In this document: in pieces, positions 1-11,540 of the stretch | Position numbering within the stretch: the first letter of the stretch is position 1 | How the letters are laid out: the number at the start of each line of letters is the position of its first letter | From: Bryum argenteum | Lineage: Eukaryota; Streptophyta; Bryopsida; Bryales; Bryaceae | Reading direction: 5' to 3' | Assembly (NCBI GenBank): GCA_037043015.1 | Contig: CM073327.1 | Coordinates: 6,306,727 to 6,370,726, forward strand | DNA: 64,000 nt | The notes under the pieces: generated by a model | Seen by the model: only the letters and a program-made list of their open reading frames with translations | Databases searched by the model: none | What the model was told of the DNA's origin: nothing | Position numbers and translations under genes: made by a program

Positions 1-45
1 CATCTTCGCCTTTTGAAACAAGCTTGACTTGTCACCTTGATGCAG

Positions 46-1226
46 ATGGTGGAGGCAGCCTCTGCGAAGTTCGTAGTCATCGTTGATGAAACCAAGGTGA
101 GTTTTTTTAAGTATGCACTTTTATAAGGAGTTCAAATGCCCGTGTTTTGTTCATGGTTACATGTAACCTGGTTTTGTATGGGTAGTCTCAAAGTCCTTAC
201 ATGTCTTTACGAGGAATTACTATGGTGCTTCCGAAGAGGGGTTAGCAGTCCTTAGTCTTTCAGGAGGTTAGTGTTCTGTCCAATGGGCATAACCATCAAG
301 AATAGGTCAATCAACTATTATTTAATCATGCCAGGTCTCAAGGAAGGACATATAGTCTTTCTGATTATGGGCTAGGAAGTTGCTTGAGATTTCTGAAGGC
401 CAAACGAAGTTTTTAAGAACATATTCAGGCTCAACCTGCTAATGAAGTTGTCAAATTTTCTGAGTACTCTCCATTGTTGGCTGCAGCTGGTGAAGGGGCT
501 TGGAGGAAGTAAGCTGGCCATGCCAGTCGAAGTTGTGCAGTTTTGCTGGAAGTACAACGCCGAGCGCTTGAGGAACCTTCCCGAAGTTGCAGGCTGTGAG
601 GTGCATTTTTTTAAAATCATAGAGTAGAATTATTATTGCACTAACCAGAAGAGTCTCTTGCACAAATTGTTTCACCTTTTTAATGTCACCTACTTTTGTT
701 GTTGCTATAACACCAACTAGGTTGCTATATTCACCTCAGAGCTTCCACAGAAGTACACGTTTTCAAGCTATTAAAATTAAAATTCATCACAGTCCTAAAC
801 TAACAGTCGGATTTCTTCTTAGGTCGAACTGCGCATGGATGGAGACAAGCCTTACGTGACTGACAATTCAAATTACATCATCGACCTTTATTTCCAGGTA
901 ACGTATTTGCCTATCGTATTTTCATTCTTTTTCTTAGAGTGTGTAGTATACCCTTTTAGTTCAGGTACCTTAAAAAGTGAGATTTATGTATGTTGGGTTG
1001 GATTGTAGTGGGGGTATTGATGATCACGGTGATGGCTCAGGGAGAATTTGTAATCCAACCGAGTTGTGTTTTTTATGTGCAGGAGCCAATTAAAGACGCC
1101 AATGCGGCAGCCAAGGCGATTTCTTCATTGGAGGGAGTGGTAGACCACGGCTTCTTTTTGAACATGGCCAGCGTTGTTATCATTGCAGGATCTAACGGTG
1201 TTACCGTTCAAACTAAGGACACATAG
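46..1226 (+). CDS. RPI: Ribose-5-phosphate isomerase, plastid type (3' part only)
   Basis: Four 3' exons are visible: 46-96, 487-600, 823-897 and 1083-1226 (stop TAG 1224-1226). All are bounded by AG/GT consensus and stay in phase 0. They encode the C-terminal half of RpiA, which interconverts ribose-5-phosphate and ribulose-5-phosphate in the Calvin and pentose-phosphate pathways, normally in the plastid stroma in plants. Recognisable stretches are the KGLGGSKLAMPVEVV block, the DGDKPYVTDNSNYIIDLYF block around the active site, and the LEGVVDHGFFLNMASVVI block near the C-terminus. The 5' exons and the transit peptide lie before the window. The A/T-rich sequence after 1226 is probably 3' UTR. 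Family assignment is by remembered conservation with plant RpiA and is strong; exact intron borders are by consensus only. Confidence 0.93.
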
Positions 1227-1875
1227 GCCATTTTATTATGAGAAGATGCTTGTATACTATTTATTCTATAATACATGGACAACCTTTCAAGACATTGTTA
1301 TAGTAGGTTAATTACACTCTTAAACGCAATATTGTAATGAATCCGTGTAGTTTGACTTTATGCAATATGATGTTGAGTAAAGGCTTTCGTTCAGAGATCA
1401 GATTGTCACATTCATGCAGACCACCTCTTGTAAGAAAAGTTACCTGGATTGAAATTGCTAGTCATGGCTCAATCTCTTTAATTCAAAGGGACATGGTTTC
1501 GAAGATCACATCCGCACTGAGAAAGAAGGTTGCTCCGAGGACAGAGGGCATTTTGTATTCTTAAGCACCAGGATTGAAATTCGATCAGCATTAGGTCAAG
1601 CAGAGGATTGTAGTTAAGAGCATGTCGGTTGAAATACAGCACTCAGAAAGGAGAGAGGTTATGTAAGATTTGCTATCCAGAAATCAAGATTCAAATGTCA
1701 TAGTTTAAGCAATCACACGCGTACCATAGTTACCCTAAGTACTTCTGTACATTCAGCATCACCTGCATGTTCATTGCTAATCCAACTGATGTGGTATAAC
1801 AGGGCAGCAACACGCTTTGCCGAGATTCAGAAATCATCTCTTATTCGACAGACATGGTGTTATTACTTTCGTGTT
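1227..1875. other. Intergenic, 3' flank of the isomerase gene
   Basis: AT-rich sequence between two convergent genes. It probably holds the 3' UTR of the isomerase gene and of the small peptide gene on the other strand. A short + strand frame (1337-1564) has no recognisable domain, so I do not call a gene. Confidence 0.4.
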
Positions 1876-2142
1876 CTAATTGTTGATTCCGCGGTTGCCA
1901 ATATCTTGAGTGGCTGCGTTCACTTTCAAGTTACCTTCGGGGTTTGGTCCTGACGGTGGTCGCCGAACAGCGTTAGTACGAAGAGGGACCTTCACCTGGT
2001 TGGGAATCATAAAGTTCGTTGCCTTCGGCACGGAGCGGACCATACTCTTCTGCAGTGAGTCACTTCTGCTTGAACTGTGAGCATGAACTGTGAGCAGCAG
2101 AATGAAAATCATGATGGACAGGAAATTCTTGAAGAACGCCAT
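1876..2142 (-). CDS. Putative secreted signalling peptide precursor (CLE/IDA/PIP-like core)
   Basis: Single-exon 88-aa frame from ATG (2140-2142) to TAG. Residues 1-24 are a typical signal peptide: charged start, hydrophobic IMIFILLLTV core, then small residues and a serine run. The rest is a basic/polar propeptide with no cysteines. Near residues 60-71 sits RRPPSGPNPEGN. This has the spacing of the CLE dodecapeptide (R1, P4, G6, P7, P9, N12) but with Gly at the usual His11. The PPSGP part also resembles IDA/PIP-type peptides. A 17-residue tail ending in GNRGINN follows, whereas most CLE precursors end at or near the motif. A TATA box lies 80 bp upstream of the ATG and supports transcription. 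The assignment to a hormone family is inference. An unrelated short secreted protein is possible. Confidence 0.55.
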   Translation of the reverse strand: MAFFKNFLSIMIFILLLTVHAHSSSRSDSLQKSMVRSVPKATNFMIPNQVKVPLRTNAVRRPPSGPNPEGNLKVNAATQDIGNRGINN

Positions 2143-2221
2143 TTGCGACGAAGCTAGAGATATAACTTGAGAATATATTTTGAGGATATACTGTGGATAC
2201 TCGACCACCGGCAAGCGTAAG

Positions 2222-2229
2222 TTTATATA
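2222..2229 (-). promoter_or_regulatory. TATA box of the small peptide gene
   Basis: TATATAAA on the minus strand, about 80 bp upstream of the ATG at 2142. Transcription starting about 30 bp further on would leave a 5' UTR of roughly 50 nt. The match is exact, but the start site is inferred. Confidence 0.55.
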
Positions 2230-2889
2230 CACCTTGTTATGTGATTAGAAAGAGCAAGAGCTGGCTGGATAACTAACCGTCAACCGTCAACCGTCACTAA
2301 CGGATCAGTTCGTGTACAACGAGAGCGAATCGAGCATTCGAGCAACTGCATACAGAAAGTCTTCTACATTTGGGTTTTCTGAGCGTTTTTGACAAACGTA
2401 AGTACGACGCATACTAAATTCATATAACCTGTTTTGACGAAGATGCTGTAGTAGGCACATTTCGAAGCTCGGCGATTTTGAGTGTACAATCTGATCAATT
2501 AGTTGGTGTTACGACATACTGAAAAGATAAAGCTTGTTATTTATTTCAGAGATTCGTTGGTAGTCTCACTAACCCGATGGTGTTTGCGAATGGCGAGAGT
2601 TCCTTAGCCTTCTGCACTATCGTGTTCTTGAGATCTGTATCAACGTCTGCGTTGTAAGATTGAAGGATGCTTCATTCACATATCGGTTATCTTGTACAAG
2701 TTATTAGGCACAACCCACTGGCCACTCCTCTGAAAAAAAGGTTGAGAATGATTTTAGTCTTGTCCATCTTACACACTATGTAATGAACCGTCTTTTGAGC
2801 TGGTCAGCATCCAGCGTCGGTTGCTTCTATCAATTATTATAGACAATCTAGGCACATCGATGCCGCTCTTCCTTGTGTGCGTGATTTCT
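2230..2889. other. Intergenic region without a supported gene
   Basis: AT-rich spacer between the divergent upstream side of the peptide gene and the 3' end of the EF-hand gene. The part near 2750-2889 is probably 3' UTR of the EF-hand gene. A short direct repeat of 'caaccgtcaaccgtca' occurs near 2278-2295. I see no conserved reading frame. Confidence 0.4.
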
Positions 2890-4995
2890 TCAGAAGGGAA
2901 CCATGCCAGAACTGAGAGCACCCTCCTTTTCAGGAGGCACGACAGCACTGCTCGATACTCCGATGGGCTTCCCCTGCAACTGGAGCATGACTCCCCCAAG
3001 AACCTCCAGCATGCACTTGTCGAATTCAGGTTTTTCCACTCTCCCTTTGGCATCTTCATCTATCATTTTAAATGCCTCGTCAACAACGCTATCCATCTGC
3101 ATTCGTAGAGCAGGCGTGAGAATTATTCAGCTTCTAATCATTGAGACCAGAACACATTCAGTCACATAAGGCCAAATCACACAATTGGCTGTCATAGAAG
3201 AAGCGCTAACCGATACCCCCGCTGCAATAATTAACTACTCTGTAACAAGACTTTCAAGAAAGCCTGATCAGTTCCCAGTGAAGGAGATGAAGTTATGAAG
3301 CTATGACGTTTAGTCTAGCGCGATGGCCTTGAGCAAGTTGCAAGAAAGAGTCAAATTGAGGTCTTTACCTCAGGCACTGCTCCAACTGGGGGAAGTCCTG
3401 CATACGGTGCCAATGTGTCCAGGCCGACTCGGAGGTAACTTTTGGGTGCAGTCCCATTGCTTGTCTTGGGCATAATTTCCCACGCCAGATCCAAAGCCTA
3501 CAGAGAACAGCTTACTGTAAGGATGTATGCATGCACTCGACAGTCGACAATGGGCAAGACCTGAAGCAAATGTAGGCTGGGAGCTACTCAACTTACAGAA
3601 AGGTAATTCAAGGTATAATAAGAAGAGAGAAAATGCATGATCCTCGTACTTTGAGAAGGACCTATCACTCACCAGATCTAATGCCTTCTTGTCCATGATG
3701 AGATGGCTGATGCTTGAACCGTCAAAGACCTTTTCCGTGTGCGCCACAATCACCGGCTTCGCTTTCAGATACTTGACAAGTGCAAGTGCCGCCTTCCTAT
3801 ATACATCTACAAACTGAGACTGGTCCAGCTCTTGCTCCATGCCGATTCCAGCCTCCTGAAGAGCTTTATCTACAACATTTGGAATCTGCCGCACAAGAAA
3901 CAGTACCGATAACTTGAGTGTACAACGACAAACAAGCCTCCAGCTACGCCTGGTCGGAAGAATAATCCACAATGGAGGTCATATACGTCCATTTCCTAAA
4001 CTTAGCCTGCGATGAAAATTGGAATCTTTTGACATTCATGCTGAGATAATTGTAAAAATTGACGAGGAGGTATGGTTGTAGAAACTGAATTGTACCTCAT
4101 TATCGCTTTGAGGAGGCATGCCTTCATGCACAGATACTCTTCTCATGGCCTTCTTTATTGCTTCTGCTTTGACCTTACCAGACATATTAGCATCGAGCCT
4201 CCCGAAGGCAGCTACAGCCTCAACCTCAAATTCGCCACTTCGTGCCCATTGCTCCAATTCGCTTCCATCCAATGGACGAGTGGCAATGGGCTCTCTCTCG
4301 AGACCGTCCCCTAACCCTAACAAGATGTCCCGCATCACAATGGAAAATCTTTGCTTCGTTATCCCTTCGCCTCCTGGACCGAATTCACTGAACATCTGCA
4401 AGCGTGCGCGCTCGAGTGAATACGAAAACTCCATGCGATGATTAGAACAAAAACATGACGACGAAGAACAGCATTGAGGTTAAGGATTCCCGATCCGATT
4501 CTTTTTCTAACCACTGCTGCCAACAGCACTTCATCAAATCATAATCTACATTGGACATCTACATTTATTTATGATGTTTACAAACATCTTTGACCACTAA
4601 TCTTCAAGGTGATAGTACCATTTACCGGTACTATGCTTCTCTGAATTGTTTTAATCATCCATTGTACGTATTTAATCTTACTCAATGCTGTTTCCCGGCC
4701 AAGAGAAAATTGGATCAAGTCACAATTCCACGTTATAACATTCGGTAAATCTTCTGGTTTTGTTGCGGAGTGGTACCTCAGTGTAGATGTGATCCGAGTC
4801 AGGACTATCGCCCATCGGAGGCAATCCGAGAGCCTTACCAATACCGATTATGGCAGGTTCAAGGTCTGAGTGTGTCAACTTGCCCGTGTGATTCTTATCA
4901 AGCTTGGCGAACCTCTCGTCAACAAACTTGGCCCAAAGTTGGTCATCTTCCACAAATTTCTTTAACGCCTTCCCGTCCGTAACCGTTTCTGCCAT
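2890..4995 (-). CDS. Multi-EF-hand calcium-binding protein, five exons
   Basis: Exons on the minus strand are 4777-4995, 4096-4428, 3673-3885, 3369-3497 and 2890-3096. All junctions fall in phase 0 and join into 366 codons plus stop. The start is the ATG at 4993-4995. EF-hand-like loops are DKNHTGKLTHSD (about residues 33-44, exon 1), DANMSGKVKAEA (exon 2) and DEDAKGRVEKPE (exon 5). Only the last keeps Glu at position 12, so calcium binding by the first two may be weak. Exon 2 carries the RDILLGLGDGLEREPI stretch and exon 5 a KPEFDKCMLEVLGGVMLQL helix, both reminiscent of the plant multi-EF-hand family. The protein probably acts as a soluble calcium sensor. No signal peptide or membrane helix is seen. 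Family call is good; the specific orthologue is not established. Confidence 0.85.
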
Positions 4996-5259
4996 CTCTG
5001 CTGCCTAACGAAACAATTGCACATCAGCAAAGCACCTTACTTACTCGCTTATTAGCTCCGAAGAGTTTTGCTTCTCAAAGCACAAAAGAATCAAATTGAC
5101 TAAAACTACTCTCACATAGCTCAGTACTATTACAAATTAACGTATAATCTTCTAAACAGAAAACTCGGTAAAGGCCAAATTACACTTCCAGTTAAACGAA
5201 GCTCATTCCTTCAACTCTAGAAAATTGTTCAATTTCTATGAGACCTTCTCTAGTTTCAA

Positions 5260-5870
5260 AATGCAAGTCATAACCCTACCTGTTCTGCGCCTTCCTCTGA
5301 ACACTTCGTACACTTCCTCGCTTGTACCTTACAGGACTCGAGAACTCAAATCTGCAGAGAAGTCCAATTTTGATCAAAAAAACGTCAGTAAGATACTCAG
5401 AACTTCGTCACACATTCAAATAGCAATAACACAATCTTAAGCCGATTCTCGTGAGGGATTACAAAACGAGAACTTTTACAAGCAGATCGTGCAATTATAT
5501 GAGGATTTCAAAACCATGGAATGAGTTCTTCAAGCTAAAAAAGAACTCATTCGTTCCACTTGTAGAAAGTTAATCAGTTACCATCTAGTTTTTAAATGCG
5601 ATCCATAACCCTACCTGTCCTGCACCTTCCTTTGTATACTTCGTACACTTCCTCGTTTAGCGTCCTTGCAGATTCTTAAGGACACTCGAAAACTAAAATC
5701 TGCATTGGAAGTTCAATTCCGATCAAGCAAACGTAAGAAAAATGCTTAAAACACCGATGTACACATTCAAATGGCAATGACTCCACCTTAAGCCGATTCT
5801 CATGAGGAATTACACAACGAGGAATCGTACAAGCAGATCGTGCAGTCAAATGAGGATTTCAAAACCCCGT
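5260..5870. repeat. Diverged tandem duplication upstream of the EF-hand gene
   Basis: About 260 bp starting near 5266 recurs from about 5600. Both copies begin with 'cataaccctacctgt', share 'cttcgtacacttcctcg', and share an 'aagccgattctc(g/a)tgagg' block followed by 'caagcagatcgtgca' and 'tgaggatttcaaaacc'. Copies differ by substitutions and small insertions, so the duplication is not recent. It lies in the 5' flank of the EF-hand gene and could carry duplicated promoter or 5' UTR sequence. Confidence 0.7.
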
Positions 5871-6986
5871 AACAAATTTTTCGAGCTAAAGAAGAGCTAT
5901 TCAGATTTCGGAAGTCGCCATTCACCTCAAAGTCAGCACAAGATGTCGAATTGTTAATCGCCTCAGTTGCGGTTCAAAAAATTGGGTCTGATGATCATCT
6001 CGCAATTGAAGGAACTCTTCCCGCTGCCGGTTTGATATTCTAAAGCGGGATGAAATGGGCGCCAAATTGTTGGCTTCCAAGTGTCACTTTCGGCCAAGTG
6101 TCGACTAGGGGAGGCTTGGCTTGTGGAGGATGAACTTCTCTATTGTCACAATGGCGGTCGGGGTGATAATATGGGGACCGTGCCTACCCGCTCAACTACA
6201 GGTGCAGGTGCCAGGTGCTAGATGCCAACTGAGAAAGCACCTTGTGAGCCATGGTGCACCTTACCAAACACGATGTATTTACACACTGTATAGCCATTTG
6301 CTGAAGGTAGATATACTAATAGCTACCGGAACAAGAAGATCAGCATGTAACTTGAATGTGACAAACATTTCGTCCCATTCATGTGAAGAAAGTACGGGCG
6401 ATGCAGTGACAATTGTCATGGCTCATTTGGAAAAGGGATTCATGTTGTCCACACAGAATGTCATTCAGAATTCGCACTGCAGTCAGATTTTGCAGGAGCA
6501 CACAAACTTTAAAATCATTGATCTCTCATCACCTGTCTAGGAGATCTCCAGTGGGTCCTCTGCAAAACTCATATCACCTCCAGAGTTCTGCTGACACACA
6601 ATCTACCCACAAGTCTAGTTCCAGAAAAGTGGGATTGCTGACGTTAATCATATCATACCTAATTCCCCAAGTTCAAAGGATGTCAACAGAGAAATACGAT
6701 GTCAACAGAGAAATCCAACATGCCACCGTGAAAATTGCTGTACAACGAAGTGATGGTCAGGAAAGGAAAAAGGATAAGCTTTTGTTTCTTCCACATGAGA
6801 TGAGATGGGGCCACAGTTAACCTGGTGAAATTGATTCGCCAGGGTAAGAAAAACTATCTACAACAATCCCTACGATTTTCTTCATTTTTCATATTACAGA
6901 GCAATTCGCCAAGACATTTCACCTACAAAACTGGGGTACAATCTTTCATAATTGAAAAGGTATGTTGCTGCATTACTTTACTTATT
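5871..6986. other. Intergenic region without a supported gene
   Basis: Between the duplicated 5' flank of the EF-hand gene and the 3' end of the next minus-strand gene. Two overlapping + strand frames (6121-6540, 6413-6820) show no recognisable domain, no splice-supported extension and unremarkable composition. I see nothing supportable. Confidence 0.4.
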
Positions 6987-9900
6987 TTAGGGCCAGTGGC
7001 ACCAGGTAGCAGGTCGATCTCTTGAGACGAGCAAGATGCGGGAACTGGCGTAATCAAAAGTAGGACTTTCAAGGTCGTCGGAACCAAGCACGTCTCGAAC
7101 GCTGGCGATGTCTTGGCCAGAAGACTGCCTTCTTGCAGGTTCAAACACGAACAATCCGTTTCCATTCGAGGCCATGATCGTTTCGGATGTGCCCCAGACT
7201 TGGGTGATCGGGAGGCGAGAAGCGTGGGAGTTCGATTGTGGGAACGAGTACACGTTCATGAGCTTCCCTTGACGAATAGACCACTGGTTGAGCCTGCATT
7301 GAGGCTGAGCCACTTTCGAGATTCCGTCACCTTGCAGCCTGGTTTTGTAGCTGGTTGCCCCTGTGTACACGCCATCTCCATCCGCGAATATCGAGTGCGT
7401 TTCCTCGCCGAGTGTAGGAAACTTCTTGGCTATGCCCGCGGGTACCCGAAAATCGAGCACATTCATCGCCTCGTTGGTACAAAGTATCCCATCACTGTGA
7501 TGATCGGAGGAGCTCAACCTGCACAGAAAACAAAGTTACCCGAAGTTAATGTCGACCACACTACAGAAAAGCCGAGCTACTATCAGAACATGGTTGGCGA
7601 TGTCACATTACCTTTGCCGCACACCGCCACTGCACTCGGCATCAACGTTATATACATGCAGGGCACGCAGCTGTTTGTCGAGTAGGTTGACAGTTTGTAG
7701 ACGCTTGGCTTCCAGACTTTCCACGTCCCAGAAAGTAAGGGATTCCCGTTCTGCCAGGACAAGCTTGCCTGAACAATTACAGCACATGTTAGGCTCATGA
7801 AAACCGAACCTCCACGGGTTTTATGTATAAAAAAGTTCTGCATATTATGGTTCATAATTTGCGATAGATGTCCTGAACGGTGCCAATCGAGCAGCGAAAC
7901 CAGGAATGAGATTTTAAGCATACAAGGACGTACCTTTGTTGCGCCACTGCAGAGGGCAGCTGTAAGCCATGGCTGCTACAGGCTTCTGCGTGTCCCAATG
8001 CATCACAGAATCGCCGTCTCGGATATCAAACAACGAGACGGTCTTCAGCCCGCTGGCAGCAGAGGCTAGCAGGGGTGCGCAGGGCCTGTACCACCACAGT
8101 GGTGGGCTACTAGGCTTGATCTCAAGCTCCTCAGCAACATTCCGCTTTCTGATAGATTGGTCCAAAGACATTGATCTTTCAAATGTCTTTCTGCTGGCTC
8201 CATTCCCACCGAACTTGCTCATGCTGAAAGTGCCAGACCTGTCCAACCATTTCCTCAGACCTGCACCACTTGGTTCCTTCGCCTCTAAATCCTGGCTGTA
8301 AGACCTCCCATTGCGACGCTTGGGAGGGCTGGGGATATAAGAAGGCTCACAGTGGTACGCAGCGGTTCTACGCGAGTAGAAATCCCACGAACAAAATGAA
8401 GCATCCGTTGCTCCACCAGCAGTCGCGGCAACCACAAATTTGCTAGAACGGCCGTCTGTGCCTGGAGCTCGCACTATCCAGCAGTCACCCCACCCGCGAG
8501 ATGCTACATTGCTCGGACCACGGTAGACGCTCTTCTCCTCCATATTGGCAACGTCGTAATACGAGCAGCAGCCGTCTTCGTGAGCTAGCAGAATACCTTC
8601 ACTCTCACAGACAAACCACCCAGCCGTGGCGGACCTTTCTCCGAGCTTCAGGAGCTGCTTGCTAGATGATTCTTCCTCCTCATCCTTCGCAGTGGGACTT
8701 GAGACACAGAAGCAACCATCTTCTTCATCGAGAAGAACAGACTCGTCACACCGCAGGTCGCTCACGGTGAAAGTCTCACTGGATGATCTAGACGCCTGTA
8801 TGGGCTGTGTCCTGAAGTCCGCTTTCGTCACTTGCTTCGATAAATGACTACCGTCAGACAGTTTCAGGTGGTCAATATCCGCAAACTCGCCGACGGTTGC
8901 GCGCTGATTCTCAGCAACGTCTCCAGTGGATTGATAGAGCGAAGGCGACGAGTACTCACTAGAGGATGTGTCACTTGCCTCATCTGAATATCGATGATGC
9001 TTTCTCGATGACAGAATGCTCCCACTCGACGAGCTATGGTCTGCGAGATAACACATGATCCCCGGTTAGTCGAAGATGGAACCAAATCAGTGGCACAGAA
9101 ATCGTGCACACAACCCTCTCTAACGATACGCCTCGAGGCAAAACGAAGGAGAATTTCTTGCACTGGAATTCGTCCAGTAGACTTGTAGAACATAATAGCC
9201 TCGGCATATCTACAGCGGATTATCAATTACATTCAAACTTTCTCTGAATACAATCTTTCTTTGTAGAGTATTGAGTGAATTACGGAAGAAAGAAGGTCGG
9301 TCCAAGCTCCACGCGAGATATGCTAGAATCTCAAGAATTGAACAGGCATTCTACTTAGATGAACCAGGTCAGTCTTCGAGCCTAACTGACAATGTGCCTG
9401 ATCGCAATGTGCGCAGTGATCGCGAGAGTAATTACCTGAGCAATCCGGAAGAGGTAGGGATGATTTCCGTTCTATCAAGGGCAAAGGCACCTTCAATGTC
9501 TCCAAAGATTTCCCAACTTCTTTCCGGTAGCATCGATCAGTGTTCAGGGACGTCAGGAACTCCGACGCCATTAACGCTCCCTCATCACAAGCGACAGTTA
9601 TGTCCACTCTCTCTCGTCCTCCTAACAAGGGATCACGATCGTCATTCAGCGAGGCCCGGGTCTCAACGAGAGTCTGATGCAGGGACGGTCTGCTTCTGGC
9701 TGGCTGGCCGTTCTGAATGGGATTCTCGCTGTAGTAGGCTTCGGAGATGGGCTGGGCGTGGTCATTGCTCAAAATGTCCAATCTCGAGTGGTTCGTTGAG
9801 GAGTTGCTGAGGCGAGTCTGCCTCTCGTAGTGCGACTTCACAGTCTTCTCCAACGCAGGCGAGTCCTTCGAGTACCGCCTCGAGGATGATCGCTGAACAG

Positions 9901-10867
9901 ATGCAAGTTCCGAGTCTTGCGAGGCAGTCAGTGATTGCAGAGCTTTCTTAAAGCCCTCTTTCTCCATAAGAATCCGTTCACGCAGACTAGCAGCGGTATC
10001 GGAAGAGGTGCGACCAGAAGAGAGCCGTCCTGGCCTTGAGGCTCCTGGTGAGCCGGTCATACATCTCTCAATGTTATTTATTTTAGATTGAATGTCAGTG
10101 AGCAACACTTTAGATGAGATTGGATTGCTTGCATCCAGCAGCTCCTTCGTCTCACGAAGCTCGGCCGCCATTTGACTAACCCTGCCTTCCAACATTGACA
10201 ACCGCCCGTGCAATGAGCTCTGAATGCTGCTCAAAGCCTCACCCTGATCCTCCTCACTCTTGGTAGATAATCTCATCAAATTAGAAGGCTTTCTAGTAGC
10301 GGCGTGAACAACTGGTGATGCCTTCACCCCTAGTGGAGACGCCTTAACTACATCTCCGGAGCGTCTCCGACCAATTCCTGTTTCCAATGGCGAGCTACTA
10401 ATTTTCCTGGGTCGGGTCGTGGAGGACTTTCCATTCGACGATGTCGTCGTCGTCCTCGAAAGCGCTTCATCGCGGTAGATTTGAAGCGCAGGGGATCTCC
10501 TCATGCTTGCACCCAAATTACTCGCAGGTGAGGCGGCTCTAGCTAGTATGCTCTTCTCCGCTGCTGCTACAGACCCCGGCCGCTTCGAATTCACGGAGGA
10601 CGCTCGCGGTGCCGAACGTCGGGCAGGAGGCTCCACATCGCGTAGAACAGCACGAGAACGCAATGTTGCAAGAGGCTTATTATCGAAATCCCAACTGGAG
10701 CTTCGTTGCCTGTCGCTCATGCGCGTCCTGCTCATCCCTCGACATCCTAATTGGACCTCGTCCGCTTTCACTGCCATTTTCCTCGTCCCCGCAGGGACGG
10801 GTTGACCAGACACATCTCGCTTCTCCCGCTCATCAACTTTCACCCTCCCTTTGTTCATCCTGAGCAT
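6987..10867 (-). CDS. KIN14B-interacting-like / WD40-like protein (At4g14310 type)
   Basis: Exons on the minus strand are 9436-10867, 9115-9209, 7934-9040, 7612-7768 and 6987-7517 (TAA 6987-6989). Predicted length is about 1100 aa. The N-terminal 470 residues are Ser/Arg-rich and disordered with a coiled-coil-like segment (LHGRLSMLEGRVSQMAAELR). The C-terminal half has the conserved blocks GWFVCESEGILLAHEDG, CSYYDVANMEEKSVY, CSWDFYSRR, PLWWYRPCAPLLASAAS, PLQWRNKGKLVLAE, DGILCTNEAMNVLDFR and ITQVWGTSETIMA, and ends LLVSRDRPATWCHWP. This matches the plant-specific transducin-like protein annotated in Arabidopsis as a kinesin KIN14B interactor. ATG at 10867 is used; 10858 is an alternative. Phase does not close between exons 1 and 2, so a microexon may lie in the 9210-9435 intron. 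The frame of exon 2 is supported by its junction with exon 3. Role in the cell is known only by homology. Confidence 0.75.
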
Positions 10868-11540
10868 AGGACTCAACACCCTAACCCACCAAATTCAAAT
10901 CCACCTCAAACAAACAACGCACGATCTGTCCACTCATCCCCCAAATCTCCCTCAACATCACAACCAAACAAAACACACTAACTCTTCCCTCTCATCATGT
11001 GAACTTCCCTACACTCAACCAAAACTACAATGCAGCCGCAATCTCTCAGAACCCTCTCGACCAAATCCGCAATGCAGTTCAAATCTCTCTCTCTACCCTC
11101 TTTCCCTCCTAAAATGCAATCACCTGAAATTCAAATTGTACACGCCACATTGATCCAATGCACTCGGATCTAAGCATACGGATTCCGAAAATGAAGCACA
11201 ACTAATTATTAGAGAAAGCTTTCGTTCCAATGCAGCAACACGCACGCACTCATGCGTGCAATAGTAGTACAGTGACGACAAGCAAACTAACTACGCGGAA
11301 GTAGAGAAAAAGAGGAGTCCTAGTACATAGCTACCCTGGATCTTCAGGGACTGTAGAGATAGCAGTCAGCTCAAATTCAAAAACCCCAAAAAGAGAAGGA
11401 AAAAGAAGAAAAAACGAGAAAAAGGGCGGGCAACGGAGGGAAAGGAAGGAGAGCCTAGAGATCCTATCAAAACGCTCCCTCGCTCGCTTCTCTCTCCCAC
11501 AATCTCTCAATTCTGGCTACAGGTTACATAAGCCCCGTGG
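10868..11540. other. 5' flank and probable 5' UTR of the KIN14B-interacting-like gene
   Basis: CT-rich on the coding strand's complement with (A/G)-rich runs near 11380-11460 and pyrimidine runs near 11475-11515. This is typical of plant leader sequence. No convincing TATA box was located, and no other gene is seen. Confidence 0.4.

Noticed and set aside
4309-4321. Telomere-like ccctaaccctaac
   Set aside because: It lies inside the coding exon of the EF-hand gene and is only two units long.
6121-6820. Two overlapping + strand frames of about 135 codons
   Set aside because: No domain, no splice-supported exons, overlapping in different frames. Chance openness is sufficient.
7113-7685. + strand open frame of 190 codons
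   Set aside because: Antisense to conserved 3' exons of the same minus-strand gene. The sense strand has recognisable family motifs.
9271-9810. + strand open frame of 179 codons
   Set aside because: It lies antisense to exon 1 of the KIN14B-interacting-like gene, whose coding-like composition keeps the opposite strand open. No domain seen.
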